Assembly (NCBI GenBank): GCA_007695285.1
Contig: REEC01000100.1
Location: 1-50,987 of the forward strand
Source: Spirochaetaceae bacterium
Lineage (GTDB): Bacteria > Spirochaetota > Spirochaetia > DSM-27196 > PXBQ01
Direction of reading: 5' to 3'
DNA length: 50,987 nucleotides
Every line of letters begins with the position of its first letter. The stretch's first letter is position 1. The translations under genes were made by a program, and so were the position numbers. The notes under the pieces were generated by a model that saw only the letters and a program-made list of their open reading frames with translations, did no database searches and had not been told where the DNA came from. This document shows, piece by piece, positions 42,789 to 49,797 of this stretch.

Positions 42789-43649
42789 ATGGAACCAATT
42801 ATCCGGTTTGAGAACGTGACTTTTTTCTACCCGAAGGCCGACGTCGCCGTGACGGACGACGACCGCGTCGCCGAGATAGTCGATCCGAGTGAGATTACGC
42901 AGGTTTTCCGTGATCTCACGATCGATGTCCCTCCCGGCGTCACCTCGCTTGTCGGTCAGAACGGAACCGGTAAGACGACTTTCCTGCTTCTTGCCGGTGC
43001 CCGGGTTTTCCCGGCTATGGGACGCGTCGTGGTCGAAAACGCCGAGTCGGGTGTCTTTCGCTCCGCAGCGATCGATCCGGCCGTCGAGGAAGAGCGGAAC
43101 AAGCTCGTCTCGTTTGTGTATCAGAACATGGAATTCGAGACGGCGGAACCGATCGGCGGTTTGATGGAGCATGTTTTCTCCGAGGGGAGCCGCAGCCGTA
43201 GCGAGGCAGGCTTTCTCAAAGAGCTCACGACGTATCTCGAGCTCGATTCCTGCCTGAACAAGAAAACGCAGGAGTTGAGCAAAGGGCAGCTTCAGCGTGC
43301 GATTATCGCGTTCAGTCTTTTGTACGGCTCGCGTATCATTTTGATGGATGAGCCGGTTTTTGCGCTTGAAGAAGAGCAGAAATCGCGGGTGTTCTCGTAC
43401 CTCGTCGATTTTGCGCACCGCACGGATACCTCGATCCTGTACTCGGCGCACAATCTTGAGTTGACATCACAGTTCTCCGATTACCTCATGCTGTTCGCGA
43501 AAGACGGTTCGATCCGGATCGGCCCGACGGCCGAGCTTTTCGCGCGCGATACGATCGAACAGGCGTACCAGGTCCCGTACGACCTGTTGTACAGAAAAGA
43601 GTATCTGTACCGGGAAATGTTGAACAAGACGACGCGGCCGAGTTCATAA
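42789..43649 (+). CDS. ABC transporter ATP-binding protein
   Basis: 286 residues. Walker A GQNGTGKTT (about 56-64), Q-loop VYQNMEF, signature LSKGQLQRA, Walker B RIILMDEP and switch His in YSAHNLEL are all present. An insertion of about 20 acidic residues lies between the first strand and the Walker A strand (about 17-38), unusual for this family. After the core there is a C-terminal extension ending in Tyr-rich YDLLYRKEYLYREML. No permease gene is adjacent, so its partner is elsewhere or it is a non-transport ABC protein. Possible leaderless start. Confidence 0.88.
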   Translation: MEPIIRFENVTFFYPKADVAVTDDDRVAEIVDPSEITQVFRDLTIDVPPGVTSLVGQNGTGKTTFLLLAGARVFPAMGRVVVENAESGVFRSAAIDPAVEEERNKLVSFVYQNMEFETAEPIGGLMEHVFSEGSRSRSEAGFLKELTTYLELDSCLNKKTQELSKGQLQRAIIAFSLLYGSRIILMDEPVFALEEEQKSRVFSYLVDFAHRTDTSILYSAHNLELTSQFSDYLMLFAKDGSIRIGPTAELFARDTIEQAYQVPYDLLYRKEYLYREMLNKTTRPSS

Positions 43650-43651
43650 CG

Positions 43652-45877
43652 CTACCCGAGGTCTCCTGCGAAGAGCGACTGCACCGTCACCGCGCACACC
43701 AAGAACAAGAGTCTGTCGTGCGCGCGTAAGTCGGGGTCCTCGATTGCATCTACCCAGACGCGCCCCATATGGGGAGTCATCGACCGGGTTTGTGCGACCC
43801 GGACGAGCGAAACGAGGCGTTGCGCCGATCGTGTACGCTCCGAGTGTAACGATACGATGACCGCCCGGACCGTGTCGTACTCCCGGATCGGGTTCCGCTT
43901 CTGCTCGCGTGATGCAAACTCGCGCAGGGATTCGGCTCCCGCGACGTGGTCCACGACGTACGTCGTGTATATCGGGTAGAACCACTCGTCGATTCCGCAG
44001 ATCCCGGCGAGTGAAAAGATCACCTCGTCCCGAACGTAATCCGGCAGGATCGGATTCTTGTACGCGTCGACGATAGACGGAATCGATTCAACGTACCCGA
44101 AGATGCGCAGCGCGTGAGCCGCGTACATCACGACGCGTGGATTGTCGGACCGGACGATCGTGTCGCGGATGCGTGGTATCGATCTCTCGTCGCCGAGCCG
44201 CGCGAGAGCGACCATCGCCTCGGCGCGCGTGAGATAGTCCGGAGAGTCGAGTTTGCCGCGCAACGCTTCACGGCCCTCGATCAGCTTTTTCCTTCCGAGA
44301 AGCCGCGCCGCGACGTGCGCCGTCGTGAACTCGCCGCTTTCGACCTCGGCGATCAACGCCCGAACGACTCTTTCGTTCATCGGCAGCCCTTCGAGCGCGG
44401 CGAGCGCCTCGAGCCGGACACCGAAGCTCGGCGACTCCAACCGCTCGAGCACTCCGCTCACCGAGAACGCCGAGCCCGACGCGCCGATCTCTTTGAGCAC
44501 GCGTTGTTCGGTGCTCTGTGTCGTCGATCGCTCGAGTCGATTCAGCAGCGTGATCGCGCGCAGATCGCGCAACGAGAAAATAATACTGAACGCGTCGCGT
44601 ACGGTCCTGCTCCCGAGTCGCTCGAGTCGGCCGAAGCCTACCGTGATCCCGACGAGCATCACGAGCATCACGCCGAAAAAATACCGGTACGCGACGTCGG
44701 GTGTAAGACCGATCGTGAACACGAGAGTGTCGAGAAAAACTCCGCCGAACGCCGAGCCGATCGTTCCTCCGACACCGAGGATCAAAAGGTACACGATCCC
44801 GAGGTTCACCTGTTCGCGCGGACGGATGCTGCCGTAGAAGTAGTTCTGGACCGCGTTCTCGGTCCCGGATAACCCGAGCATCACCGTGAAAAACACGAAC
44901 CCCAGAAAAACCCACGCGCCGGTCGGCCCGAGCGCCGGCGTCACGACCGCCGGAACGATCGCGGCCGTGAAGATCGTCGAGAACAGGACGACCATCGGCT
45001 TTGCGCCGAGGCGGTCGATCACGAGTCGAGCGAACAGTCCCATCGCGATCGCGCCGAGTCCTCCGACGACCGTCGCGATGAAGACGGCCTCACCGTCGGA
45101 CTGGTTGTACACTTCTTTCGCGTACACGATCAAAAAAGTCCGTGCCATCCCGGCGAGAGCCGAGAGAGCGCCGAACGAGAGCGCAAAACGCCGGAAGTTC
45201 CGTCGCCGGAACGCCGCGAGCACCGTGAGAATCAACCGTCGTCCCGCGCCCGCGCGCGCGTTCGGTGGCTCAGGCAGTCGGAAAATTATCGACGACGCGA
45301 CCAGCCCGAGAACAACCCCGGTGCCGATAAACATGAGATACCGCGTGACCGGCGCGTCCTCGATCAAGAGCAGAGTCATCGCGATGCCGGTCACGATCGT
45401 CACGATCGCGACGAGAATCTGAAAGCGCGACATGAAACGACCACGATCGCGTCCTTCCGAGAGTTCACCCATGACGGGACTGTTCGCGACGACGCCGATG
45501 CCCCGAAAGAGATGGAAACCCAGCACACCGGCGAACACGATCGCGAACGCGGCGATTTGATTTCCGCGGTCCGCGGCGACTATCGACAGAAGCACGAGCG
45601 CGATCGCGACGTACCGCAGCGCCCACGTGGTTCCGTACATCCGGATCACGCCGTACTTTTGGATCAATTTTTTCCCGATCACGATGAAGAAGAACGACAG
45701 GTACGCGAGCGACGACACCAAGCCGATAAACGAACTGGTCGCGCCGAGGCGAATGAGGTACAACGTGAGGATGTTTCCCGTCAACAGTTGGTACGACAGC
45801 GCGTTGAACACGCCGAACAGTGTGTACATCCGTCGTCCGGCGCGCTTCTCCGCCGGTGAGTACCCAGATTCGACCAT
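43652..45877 (-). CDS. MFS transporter fused to C-terminal HEAT repeats
   Basis: 741 residues. The first 420 or so form a 12-helix major facilitator with the loop 2-3 region (GKKLIQKYGVIRMYGTTWALR) and many Gly-rich helices. From about 440 to 700 the protein is soluble and made of HEAT/armadillo-like helix pairs (SFGVRLEALAALEGLP; YLTRAEAMVALARLGDERSI; NPRVVMYAAHALRIFGYVES). The last 40 residues look like another membrane-associated helix. No stop or frameshift separates the halves. The substrate cannot be predicted; the HEAT part should be cytoplasmic and may bind a regulatory protein. Convergent with the ABC gene, two bases apart. Confidence 0.85.
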   Translation of the reverse strand: MVESGYSPAEKRAGRRMYTLFGVFNALSYQLLTGNILTLYLIRLGATSSFIGLVSSLAYLSFFFIVIGKKLIQKYGVIRMYGTTWALRYVAIALVLLSIVAADRGNQIAAFAIVFAGVLGFHLFRGIGVVANSPVMGELSEGRDRGRFMSRFQILVAIVTIVTGIAMTLLLIEDAPVTRYLMFIGTGVVLGLVASSIIFRLPEPPNARAGAGRRLILTVLAAFRRRNFRRFALSFGALSALAGMARTFLIVYAKEVYNQSDGEAVFIATVVGGLGAIAMGLFARLVIDRLGAKPMVVLFSTIFTAAIVPAVVTPALGPTGAWVFLGFVFFTVMLGLSGTENAVQNYFYGSIRPREQVNLGIVYLLILGVGGTIGSAFGGVFLDTLVFTIGLTPDVAYRYFFGVMLVMLVGITVGFGRLERLGSRTVRDAFSIIFSLRDLRAITLLNRLERSTTQSTEQRVLKEIGASGSAFSVSGVLERLESPSFGVRLEALAALEGLPMNERVVRALIAEVESGEFTTAHVAARLLGRKKLIEGREALRGKLDSPDYLTRAEAMVALARLGDERSIPRIRDTIVRSDNPRVVMYAAHALRIFGYVESIPSIVDAYKNPILPDYVRDEVIFSLAGICGIDEWFYPIYTTYVVDHVAGAESLREFASREQKRNPIREYDTVRAVIVSLHSERTRSAQRLVSLVRVAQTRSMTPHMGRVWVDAIEDPDLRAHDRLLFLVCAVTVQSLFAGDLG

Positions 45878-45934
45878 CGCCGATCAACGTATCACGGCGT
45901 TTCGTTCGATTCAACGGCGTTACAGAGATCGTGA

Positions 45935-45963
45935 TGGACGGACGCGCCGGCATCGCGTAGTAT
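45935..45963 (+). promoter_or_regulatory. promoter ending 6 bases before the SpoU methyltransferase start
   Basis: TGGACG (45935-45940), 17-base spacer, TAGTAT (45958-45963), then GTG at 45970. Predicted transcription start is at the start codon. Confidence 0.45.
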
Positions 45964-45969
45964 TACACC

Positions 45970-46809
45970 GTGCGACGAAGTAACCGCGAACGACTCGCGA
46001 CCGAGAACGACACTTTTCAACTCATGCTCGCGGTAAAGAATAACCGCCGTAAGCGGTCCGAACGAGGCGAGGTATTCGTCGAAGGAGTCGCCGCGATCGA
46101 TGCGCTCGCCGGTGCGGGGCTGCCGGTGGTCTGTGTTGCGTATTCGGCCGAGCGCTCTTTGTCGCGGTGGGCCGAAGGCATCATCGAGCGTGTACGACCG
46201 GAACGTGAACTCATCGTCACCGATGAACTGATGCGCAGGTTGTCCGATCGCACCGATCCGTCGGAGATCATCGTTATCGCGAACCGTCCGTCACCGAGCC
46301 TTGACGATTTTTCGCCGGGAGCTTCTCCGTTTTTCATCGTGTTCGATCGGCCGAGCAACCACGGGAATCTTGGATCGGTCATACGAACGAGCGACGCGTT
46401 CCGGTCGTCGGGAGTCGTGACGACCGGACACGGCGTCGATCCGTACGATCCGGCGGTAATTCGCGCGAGTCTCGGTGCGATTTTCACGAGCCCGGTCGTG
46501 CACGAACCGTCGGCAGCTCGAATCGAGGACTGGATCGGATCGCTGCGCGCCGCGTATCCCGGACTCTCGGTCGTCGGTACCGACTCGTCGGCATCTGTTT
46601 CGCTTGACGACGCGGCCCTCGTGGCTCCGGTCGTCGTATTCCTGGGAAACGAAGCGAAGGGGCTCAGCGAGAGACTTCGTGGTCTCGTCGACACGATGGT
46701 CTCGATCCCGATGTCGGGCGTCGTGAACTCACTCAACGTCGCGTGCGCCGCGAGCATCGTGATGTACGAGATCGCGAGGAACACGCGCTCCGGAAAAAAA
46801 CTTTCTTGA
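45970..46809 (+). CDS. TrmH/SpoU-family RNA 2'-O-methyltransferase
   Basis: 279 residues from GTG 45970. An L30e-like substrate-recognition domain (about 20-105, RGEVFVEGVAAIDALAGAG) is followed by the SPOUT knot domain with all three motifs: NHGNLGSVIRTSDAF (motif 1 with Asn and Arg), VVFLGNEAKGLS (motif 2) and IPMSGVVNSLNVACAASIVM (motif 3). It methylates a ribose in rRNA or tRNA using S-adenosylmethionine; the exact nucleotide cannot be told. Divergent from the MFS-HEAT gene over 92 bases. Confidence 0.92.
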   Translation: MRRSNRERLATENDTFQLMLAVKNNRRKRSERGEVFVEGVAAIDALAGAGLPVVCVAYSAERSLSRWAEGIIERVRPERELIVTDELMRRLSDRTDPSEIIVIANRPSPSLDDFSPGASPFFIVFDRPSNHGNLGSVIRTSDAFRSSGVVTTGHGVDPYDPAVIRASLGAIFTSPVVHEPSAARIEDWIGSLRAAYPGLSVVGTDSSASVSLDDAALVAPVVVFLGNEAKGLSERLRGLVDTMVSIPMSGVVNSLNVACAASIVMYEIARNTRSGKKLS

Positions 46810-46834
46810 CGGATGCAGATTTCGCGGCTATAGT
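46806..46834 (+). promoter_or_regulatory. strong promoter for the RRM-protein gene
   Basis: TTGACG (46806-46811), 17-base spacer, TATAGT (46829-46834). It overlaps the end of the methyltransferase gene and predicts a start near 46841. Confidence 0.75.
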
Positions 46835-46840
46835 TATTAC

Positions 46841-47109
46841 TGCGTTGCGAGCTAGGTAACGCAAAAAATTGTATGTTTTTGTGTCGATTCGCATCTGCGA
46901 GATTAGTATTTGCCCTCCGTTCGTCCCACGGGAATCCGCCGTTAAAGTAATGCACCTCAAACATCACTCACAGGCATGATATCTCATGATGATGTACCGG
47001 AACGACAATTCTATGACGCGGACCGAACGACTCGTCGTCGACGAGTCGAGATAAAACAAAGGCGACGTGTACGAGGGGTGCACTTCGCCCGGAAGAGGGG
47101 AAGTTTTCC
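46841..47109 (+). promoter_or_regulatory. long 5' leader of the RRM-protein gene
   Basis: About 270 bases between the predicted transcription start and ATG 47110. It opens with a hairpin (GCGTTGC ... GTAACGC), contains a 10-bp near-perfect hairpin (CGACTCGTCG/CGACGAGTCG, 47028-47048), a possible 22-codon open frame (46986-47054) and a ribosome site, GAGGGG, next to a GGAA/TTCC hairpin. The layout resembles cold-shock leaders. No other gene is seen in this stretch. Confidence 0.5.
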
Positions 47110-47406
47110 ATGGCAAACAAGGTCTATGTGGGAAACATGAACTACGCGACGACGGAGCAAAGTCTGCACGACCTTTTCTCCCAGTACGGACAGGTCCAGT
47201 CCTGCCGGATGGTGAACGATCGTGACACAGGCCGCTTCAAAGGTTTCGCGTTTGTCGAGATGAGCACCGACGAGGAGGCCCAAGCCGCGATCGCGGCGGT
47301 GAACGGCCTCGAACTCGACGGCCGGGCGCTCCGTGTCAACGAAGCGTTCGAGCGAAAGCCCTCGTACCAACGCCAGGGCGGAGGCGGAGACCGACACTCG
47401 TACTAA
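47110..47406 (+). CDS. RRM-type RNA-binding protein
   Basis: 98 residues: one RNA-recognition motif (RNP2 VYVGNM at 5-10, RNP1 KGFAFVEM at about 44-51) followed by a short Gly/Arg/Gln tail. Bacterial RRM proteins of this kind are often induced in the cold and bind single-stranded RNA. AGAGGGG lies upstream of the ATG. The long structured leader supports post-transcriptional control. A hairpin follows the stop. Confidence 0.95.
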   Translation: MANKVYVGNMNYATTEQSLHDLFSQYGQVQSCRMVNDRDTGRFKGFAFVEMSTDEEAQAAIAAVNGLELDGRALRVNEAFERKPSYQRQGGGGDRHSY

Positions 47407-47428
47407 GGCCGCCGCACAGTAAAAAAGG

Positions 47429-47464
47429 GACGGTCCCGAACCGATGTTCCGGTCCGGGACCGTC
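47429..47464 (-). terminator. hairpin with terminator polarity on the minus strand
   Basis: GACGGTCCCG (47429-47438) pairs with CGGGACCGTC (47455-47464), extended inside by ACCG/CGGT. On the plus strand no T-run follows; on the minus strand the stem is followed by TTTTTT (plus 47421-47426). It may still end the RRM message through structure alone. Confidence 0.5.
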
Positions 47465-47537
47465 GTGTATCTCGCTCGGTGTCTCTCCGTCAGTTGACAC
47501 GCGTGTCGCCGCGTGTTAGCGTGCTCACGTATTTTTT

Positions 47538-47611
47538 CGGGCTGTAGCGCAGGGGTTTAGCGTACTAGTCTGGGGGACTAGGGGTCGGCGGTTCAAATCC
47601 GCCCAGCCCGA
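47538..47611 (+). tRNA. tRNA-Pro (anticodon GGG)
   Basis: 74 bases without encoded CCA. Acceptor CGGGCTG/CAGCCCG is fully paired, the D stem is GCGC/GCGT, the anticodon stem CTAGT/ACTAG closes the loop CTGGGGG (anticodon GGG), and the T arm is GGCGG-TTCAAAT-CCGCC. C at position 1 is usual for tRNA-Pro. A run of six T residues lies just before the gene (47532-47537). Confidence 0.95.
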
Positions 47612-47733
47612 TGTTTGGCGACGCTCCGCGTCGCTATTTGGTTGGGGTCGGGCATCTCGCGCTACGCGCTCGGTGGCCGCCCAGCCCGGGATGCATGGGC
47701 GAGCAGGCCGCGCGAGCGGCCGACCAGCCCGAT
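47612..47733 (+). other. structured GC-rich segment between tRNA-Pro and its terminator
   Basis: No gene seen. It contains short hairpins (GCGACG/CGTCGC; GGCCGC/GCGGCC) and two copies of the tRNA 3' end. It would be part of the tRNA primary transcript. It could be a remnant of tRNA duplication or of integration. Confidence 0.4.
47677..47688 (+). repeat. copy of the tRNA-Pro 3' end
   Basis: CCGCCCAGCCCG repeats the last T-stem and acceptor bases of the tRNA (47599-47610) 78 bases further on. A shorter copy, CCAGCCCGAT, is at 47724-47733. Confidence 0.6.
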
Positions 47734-47775
47734 AAGGCTCACGAGATGACCAACAGTCATCGCGTGAGCCTTTTT
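47734..47775 (+). terminator. intrinsic terminator downstream of tRNA-Pro
   Basis: GGCTCACG (47736-47743) pairs with CGTGAGCC (47763-47770), inner GATGAC/GTCATC, then TTTTT. Strong and well formed. Confidence 0.9.
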
Positions 47776-47947
47776 CGTAGGGATGCGGATTTGAACCGGA
47801 AGTAGCCGTACCACACCATCATCCGGACGGAGGTATTCCGGAAAAGGGTGAGTTTTTTGCGGCCGTCCGTTGATAGCCTTTTTGGCGCGGTGGGCACCGT
47901 CTCGTCCAAATGTGGACGCGCGGCCGCCAAGCGGCTACACTGGAGGC

Positions 47948-48118
47948 ATGGTACGCTACGAGCTGGGCCGACGCCTTCGTGGGCAACACATCGCGGCGCT
48001 GTCCTCCGACCGGAAGCTTGAGCTCAACGACAGGGAGCGGGCAGCGATCCTTACGCTGCTACCGGACCGCGGGTGGCACAGTTTTGTGCAACGTTGGCGG
48101 CGGCAGTGGAATGTATGA
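47948..48118 (+). CDS. small basic protein paired with a nucleotidyltransferase
   Basis: 56 residues (MVRYELGRRLRGQHIAALSS at the start, Trp-rich end RWRRQWNV). GGAGG is only one base from the ATG, but TGGACG (47913-47918), 17 bases, TACACT (47936-47941) places a promoter 6 bases before it, so translation may be leaderless. The stop overlaps the next start by 4 bases (ATGA). Coupling of a small gene to an AbiEii-like nucleotidyltransferase resembles type IV toxin-antitoxin pairs, but the sequence is not one I recognise. A longer start upstream (47870) is less likely. Confidence 0.5.
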   Translation: MVRYELGRRLRGQHIAALSSDRKLELNDRERAAILTLLPDRGWHSFVQRWRRQWNV

Positions 48119-48714
48119 ACGCGGGGGACGTCATCGCGCTTTTGGAAGCGCATAGCATACCGTCAGTTATTGTCGGCGGTATAGCGATGCGCCTCCACGA
48201 CAGTCCGCGGGTTACTCAGGATCTCGATCTGAGCATTCCCTCGTCCTCGAGCGAGGCGGCAATCAGAACGCTCTACGAGAACGGATATGCCCTTGTCTCG
48301 GACGTAACCGATACCGGGGCTACGGTACTGGGAACCGTCGAATCGGCTTTGGACTGGATCAACATTTCCGACCCCGGTTCTCTCACCCTGATCGAACGGC
48401 CACTGCCGGTCGGCAACGAGACAAGCTGCCACGTTGCCCATGACGATATCCGTGTCGAGTCCCAGGTTGATCTACTTTACGACCTTGTCGTCCCATTTGG
48501 GCGCCTTTTACAGGAGGCGGAGGAAACGACTCTATCCGGCGTCCGCATCCGATACGCGTCGGCACGCCATCTCCTGCTGCTGAAGGAAGCGCGACGAGAT
48601 CGGTCGCCGGCTGACGCGGCCGATATCGCGTTCCTCGAGGCGCGCCTTTCGGGCACAACGGAGAACCCTCGCTCCACGCGGACTGGTCGCGGAACACCGG
48701 GCTCGGATCGATAA
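48115..48714 (+). CDS. AbiEii/MNT-like nucleotidyltransferase
   Basis: 199 residues from ATG 48115. The nucleotidyltransferase core is clear: SVIVGGIAMRLHDSPRVTQD followed by LDLSI gives the GG motif (residues 21-22) and the metal-binding Asp pair (36, 38); a third acidic strand (VESQVDLLYD) follows. The C-terminal part has the helical ARHLLLLKEARRDRSPADAADI segment common in these families, where Lys/Asp residues complete the site. Such proteins act as toxins or tRNA/antitoxin modifiers. Position beside tRNA-Pro suggests an accessory element. Confidence 0.78.
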   Translation: MNAGDVIALLEAHSIPSVIVGGIAMRLHDSPRVTQDLDLSIPSSSSEAAIRTLYENGYALVSDVTDTGATVLGTVESALDWINISDPGSLTLIERPLPVGNETSCHVAHDDIRVESQVDLLYDLVVPFGRLLQEAEETTLSGVRIRYASARHLLLLKEARRDRSPADAADIAFLEARLSGTTENPRSTRTGRGTPGSDR

Positions 48715-48793
48715 CCGGTTCCGGCCGCCGGTGACCGAACTCCGATGGGTAATAACGGCTCGAATACCGGGTCCTGTCAAATGAGGAACAACT

Positions 48794-49780
48794 ATGAGAA
48801 CGATCAGGTGGGGCATATTGGGGTGTGGCAACGTCACCGAAGTGAAGAGTGGTCCTGGGTTTTACAAGGCCGATAACTCGAGCCTTGTCGCCGTCATGAG
48901 GAGAAACGCGGCCTTAGCGCGCGACTGGGCCGAGCGTCACGGGGTCGGGAAGTGGTACGAGAGCGCCGATGAGCTGATCGACGATCCCGACGTCGACGCG
49001 GTCTACATCGCCACACCTCCCGGCTCGCACAAGCAGTACGCGCTTCTCTGCGCGCAGGCCGGGAAACCCGCCTACGTCGAGAAACCCATGGCTCTGAACC
49101 ACACCGAGTGCCGGCAGATGATCGACGCGTTTGCCGCGGCGCGCGTGCCGCTGTTTGTCGCGTACTACCGACGGGCTCTGGCGCGTTTTCTCAAAATCAA
49201 AGAACTCATCGAGTCCGGAACTATCGGCGATCTGCGCTTTGTCACGATCAACATGCACCGTCCGGCCTCGGATCATGACAAGAACCCGGCGGAGAACTGG
49301 CGTATCGATCCCGCGGTTTCGGGGGGAGGGTACTTCATCGATCTCGCCTCGCACATGCTCGACTTCCTCGACTACGCACTCGGACCGATCGCCGAGGCTT
49401 CGGGCTTCGCGGGGAACCAGGCGGAGCTCTACGATGCGGAGGACATCGTATCGGGCAGCTTCCGGTTTTCCTCCGGGGTGCACGGCACCGGGACGTGGTG
49501 CTTCTCCGCCGATGAGAAAGTGGACTGGACCGAGATTCACGGGAGTAAAGGCAAAATCGGATACGTCACGTTCGACGACAGCCCCGTGGTCGTGGAAACC
49601 GGCTCGGGGGTCGAACGTTTCTCGATCCCGTATCCTGCTCACGTGCAGCAACCGCTCATCCAGACGATCGTCGATGAACTCAACGGCACGGGACGCAGTC
49701 CAAGCAACGGCGAAAGCGCGGCGCGCACGACGTGGGTGATGGATCAGCTGCTCGGCGGATACTACGACGCCCGACGATAG
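48794..49780 (+). CDS. Gfo/Idh/MocA-family oxidoreductase
   Basis: 328 residues. N-terminal Rossmann fold with GILGCGNV for NAD(P), the EKPMALN motif with the conserved Lys, and a C-terminal beta-sheet substrate domain with the GGGYFIDLASHMLDFLDYAL signature holding the catalytic His. It oxidises or reduces a sugar or inositol derivative, or opens glycosidic links by oxidation; the substrate is not evident. GAGGAA precedes the ATG. The MFS gene follows after 17 bases with its own ribosome site, forming an uptake-and-oxidation unit. Confidence 0.93.
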   Translation: MRTIRWGILGCGNVTEVKSGPGFYKADNSSLVAVMRRNAALARDWAERHGVGKWYESADELIDDPDVDAVYIATPPGSHKQYALLCAQAGKPAYVEKPMALNHTECRQMIDAFAAARVPLFVAYYRRALARFLKIKELIESGTIGDLRFVTINMHRPASDHDKNPAENWRIDPAVSGGGYFIDLASHMLDFLDYALGPIAEASGFAGNQAELYDAEDIVSGSFRFSSGVHGTGTWCFSADEKVDWTEIHGSKGKIGYVTFDDSPVVVETGSGVERFSIPYPAHVQQPLIQTIVDELNGTGRSPSNGESAARTTWVMDQLLGGYYDARR

Positions 49781-49797
49781 ATAGACAGGAGATACGC

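Noticed and set aside
45875..45914. Leaderless promoter for the MFS-HEAT gene (TTGAAT-17-TACGTT)
   Set aside because: The -10 matches only three of six consensus bases and ends 8 bases from the ATG, so it was left out of the leaderless set.
46986..47054. 22-codon frame in the RRM leader as a gene
   Set aside because: No ribosome site and no recognisable product; mentioned only as part of the leader.
47612..47733. Second complete tRNA after tRNA-Pro
   Set aside because: Only the 3' end is repeated; no matching acceptor 5' strand or anticodon arm can be drawn.
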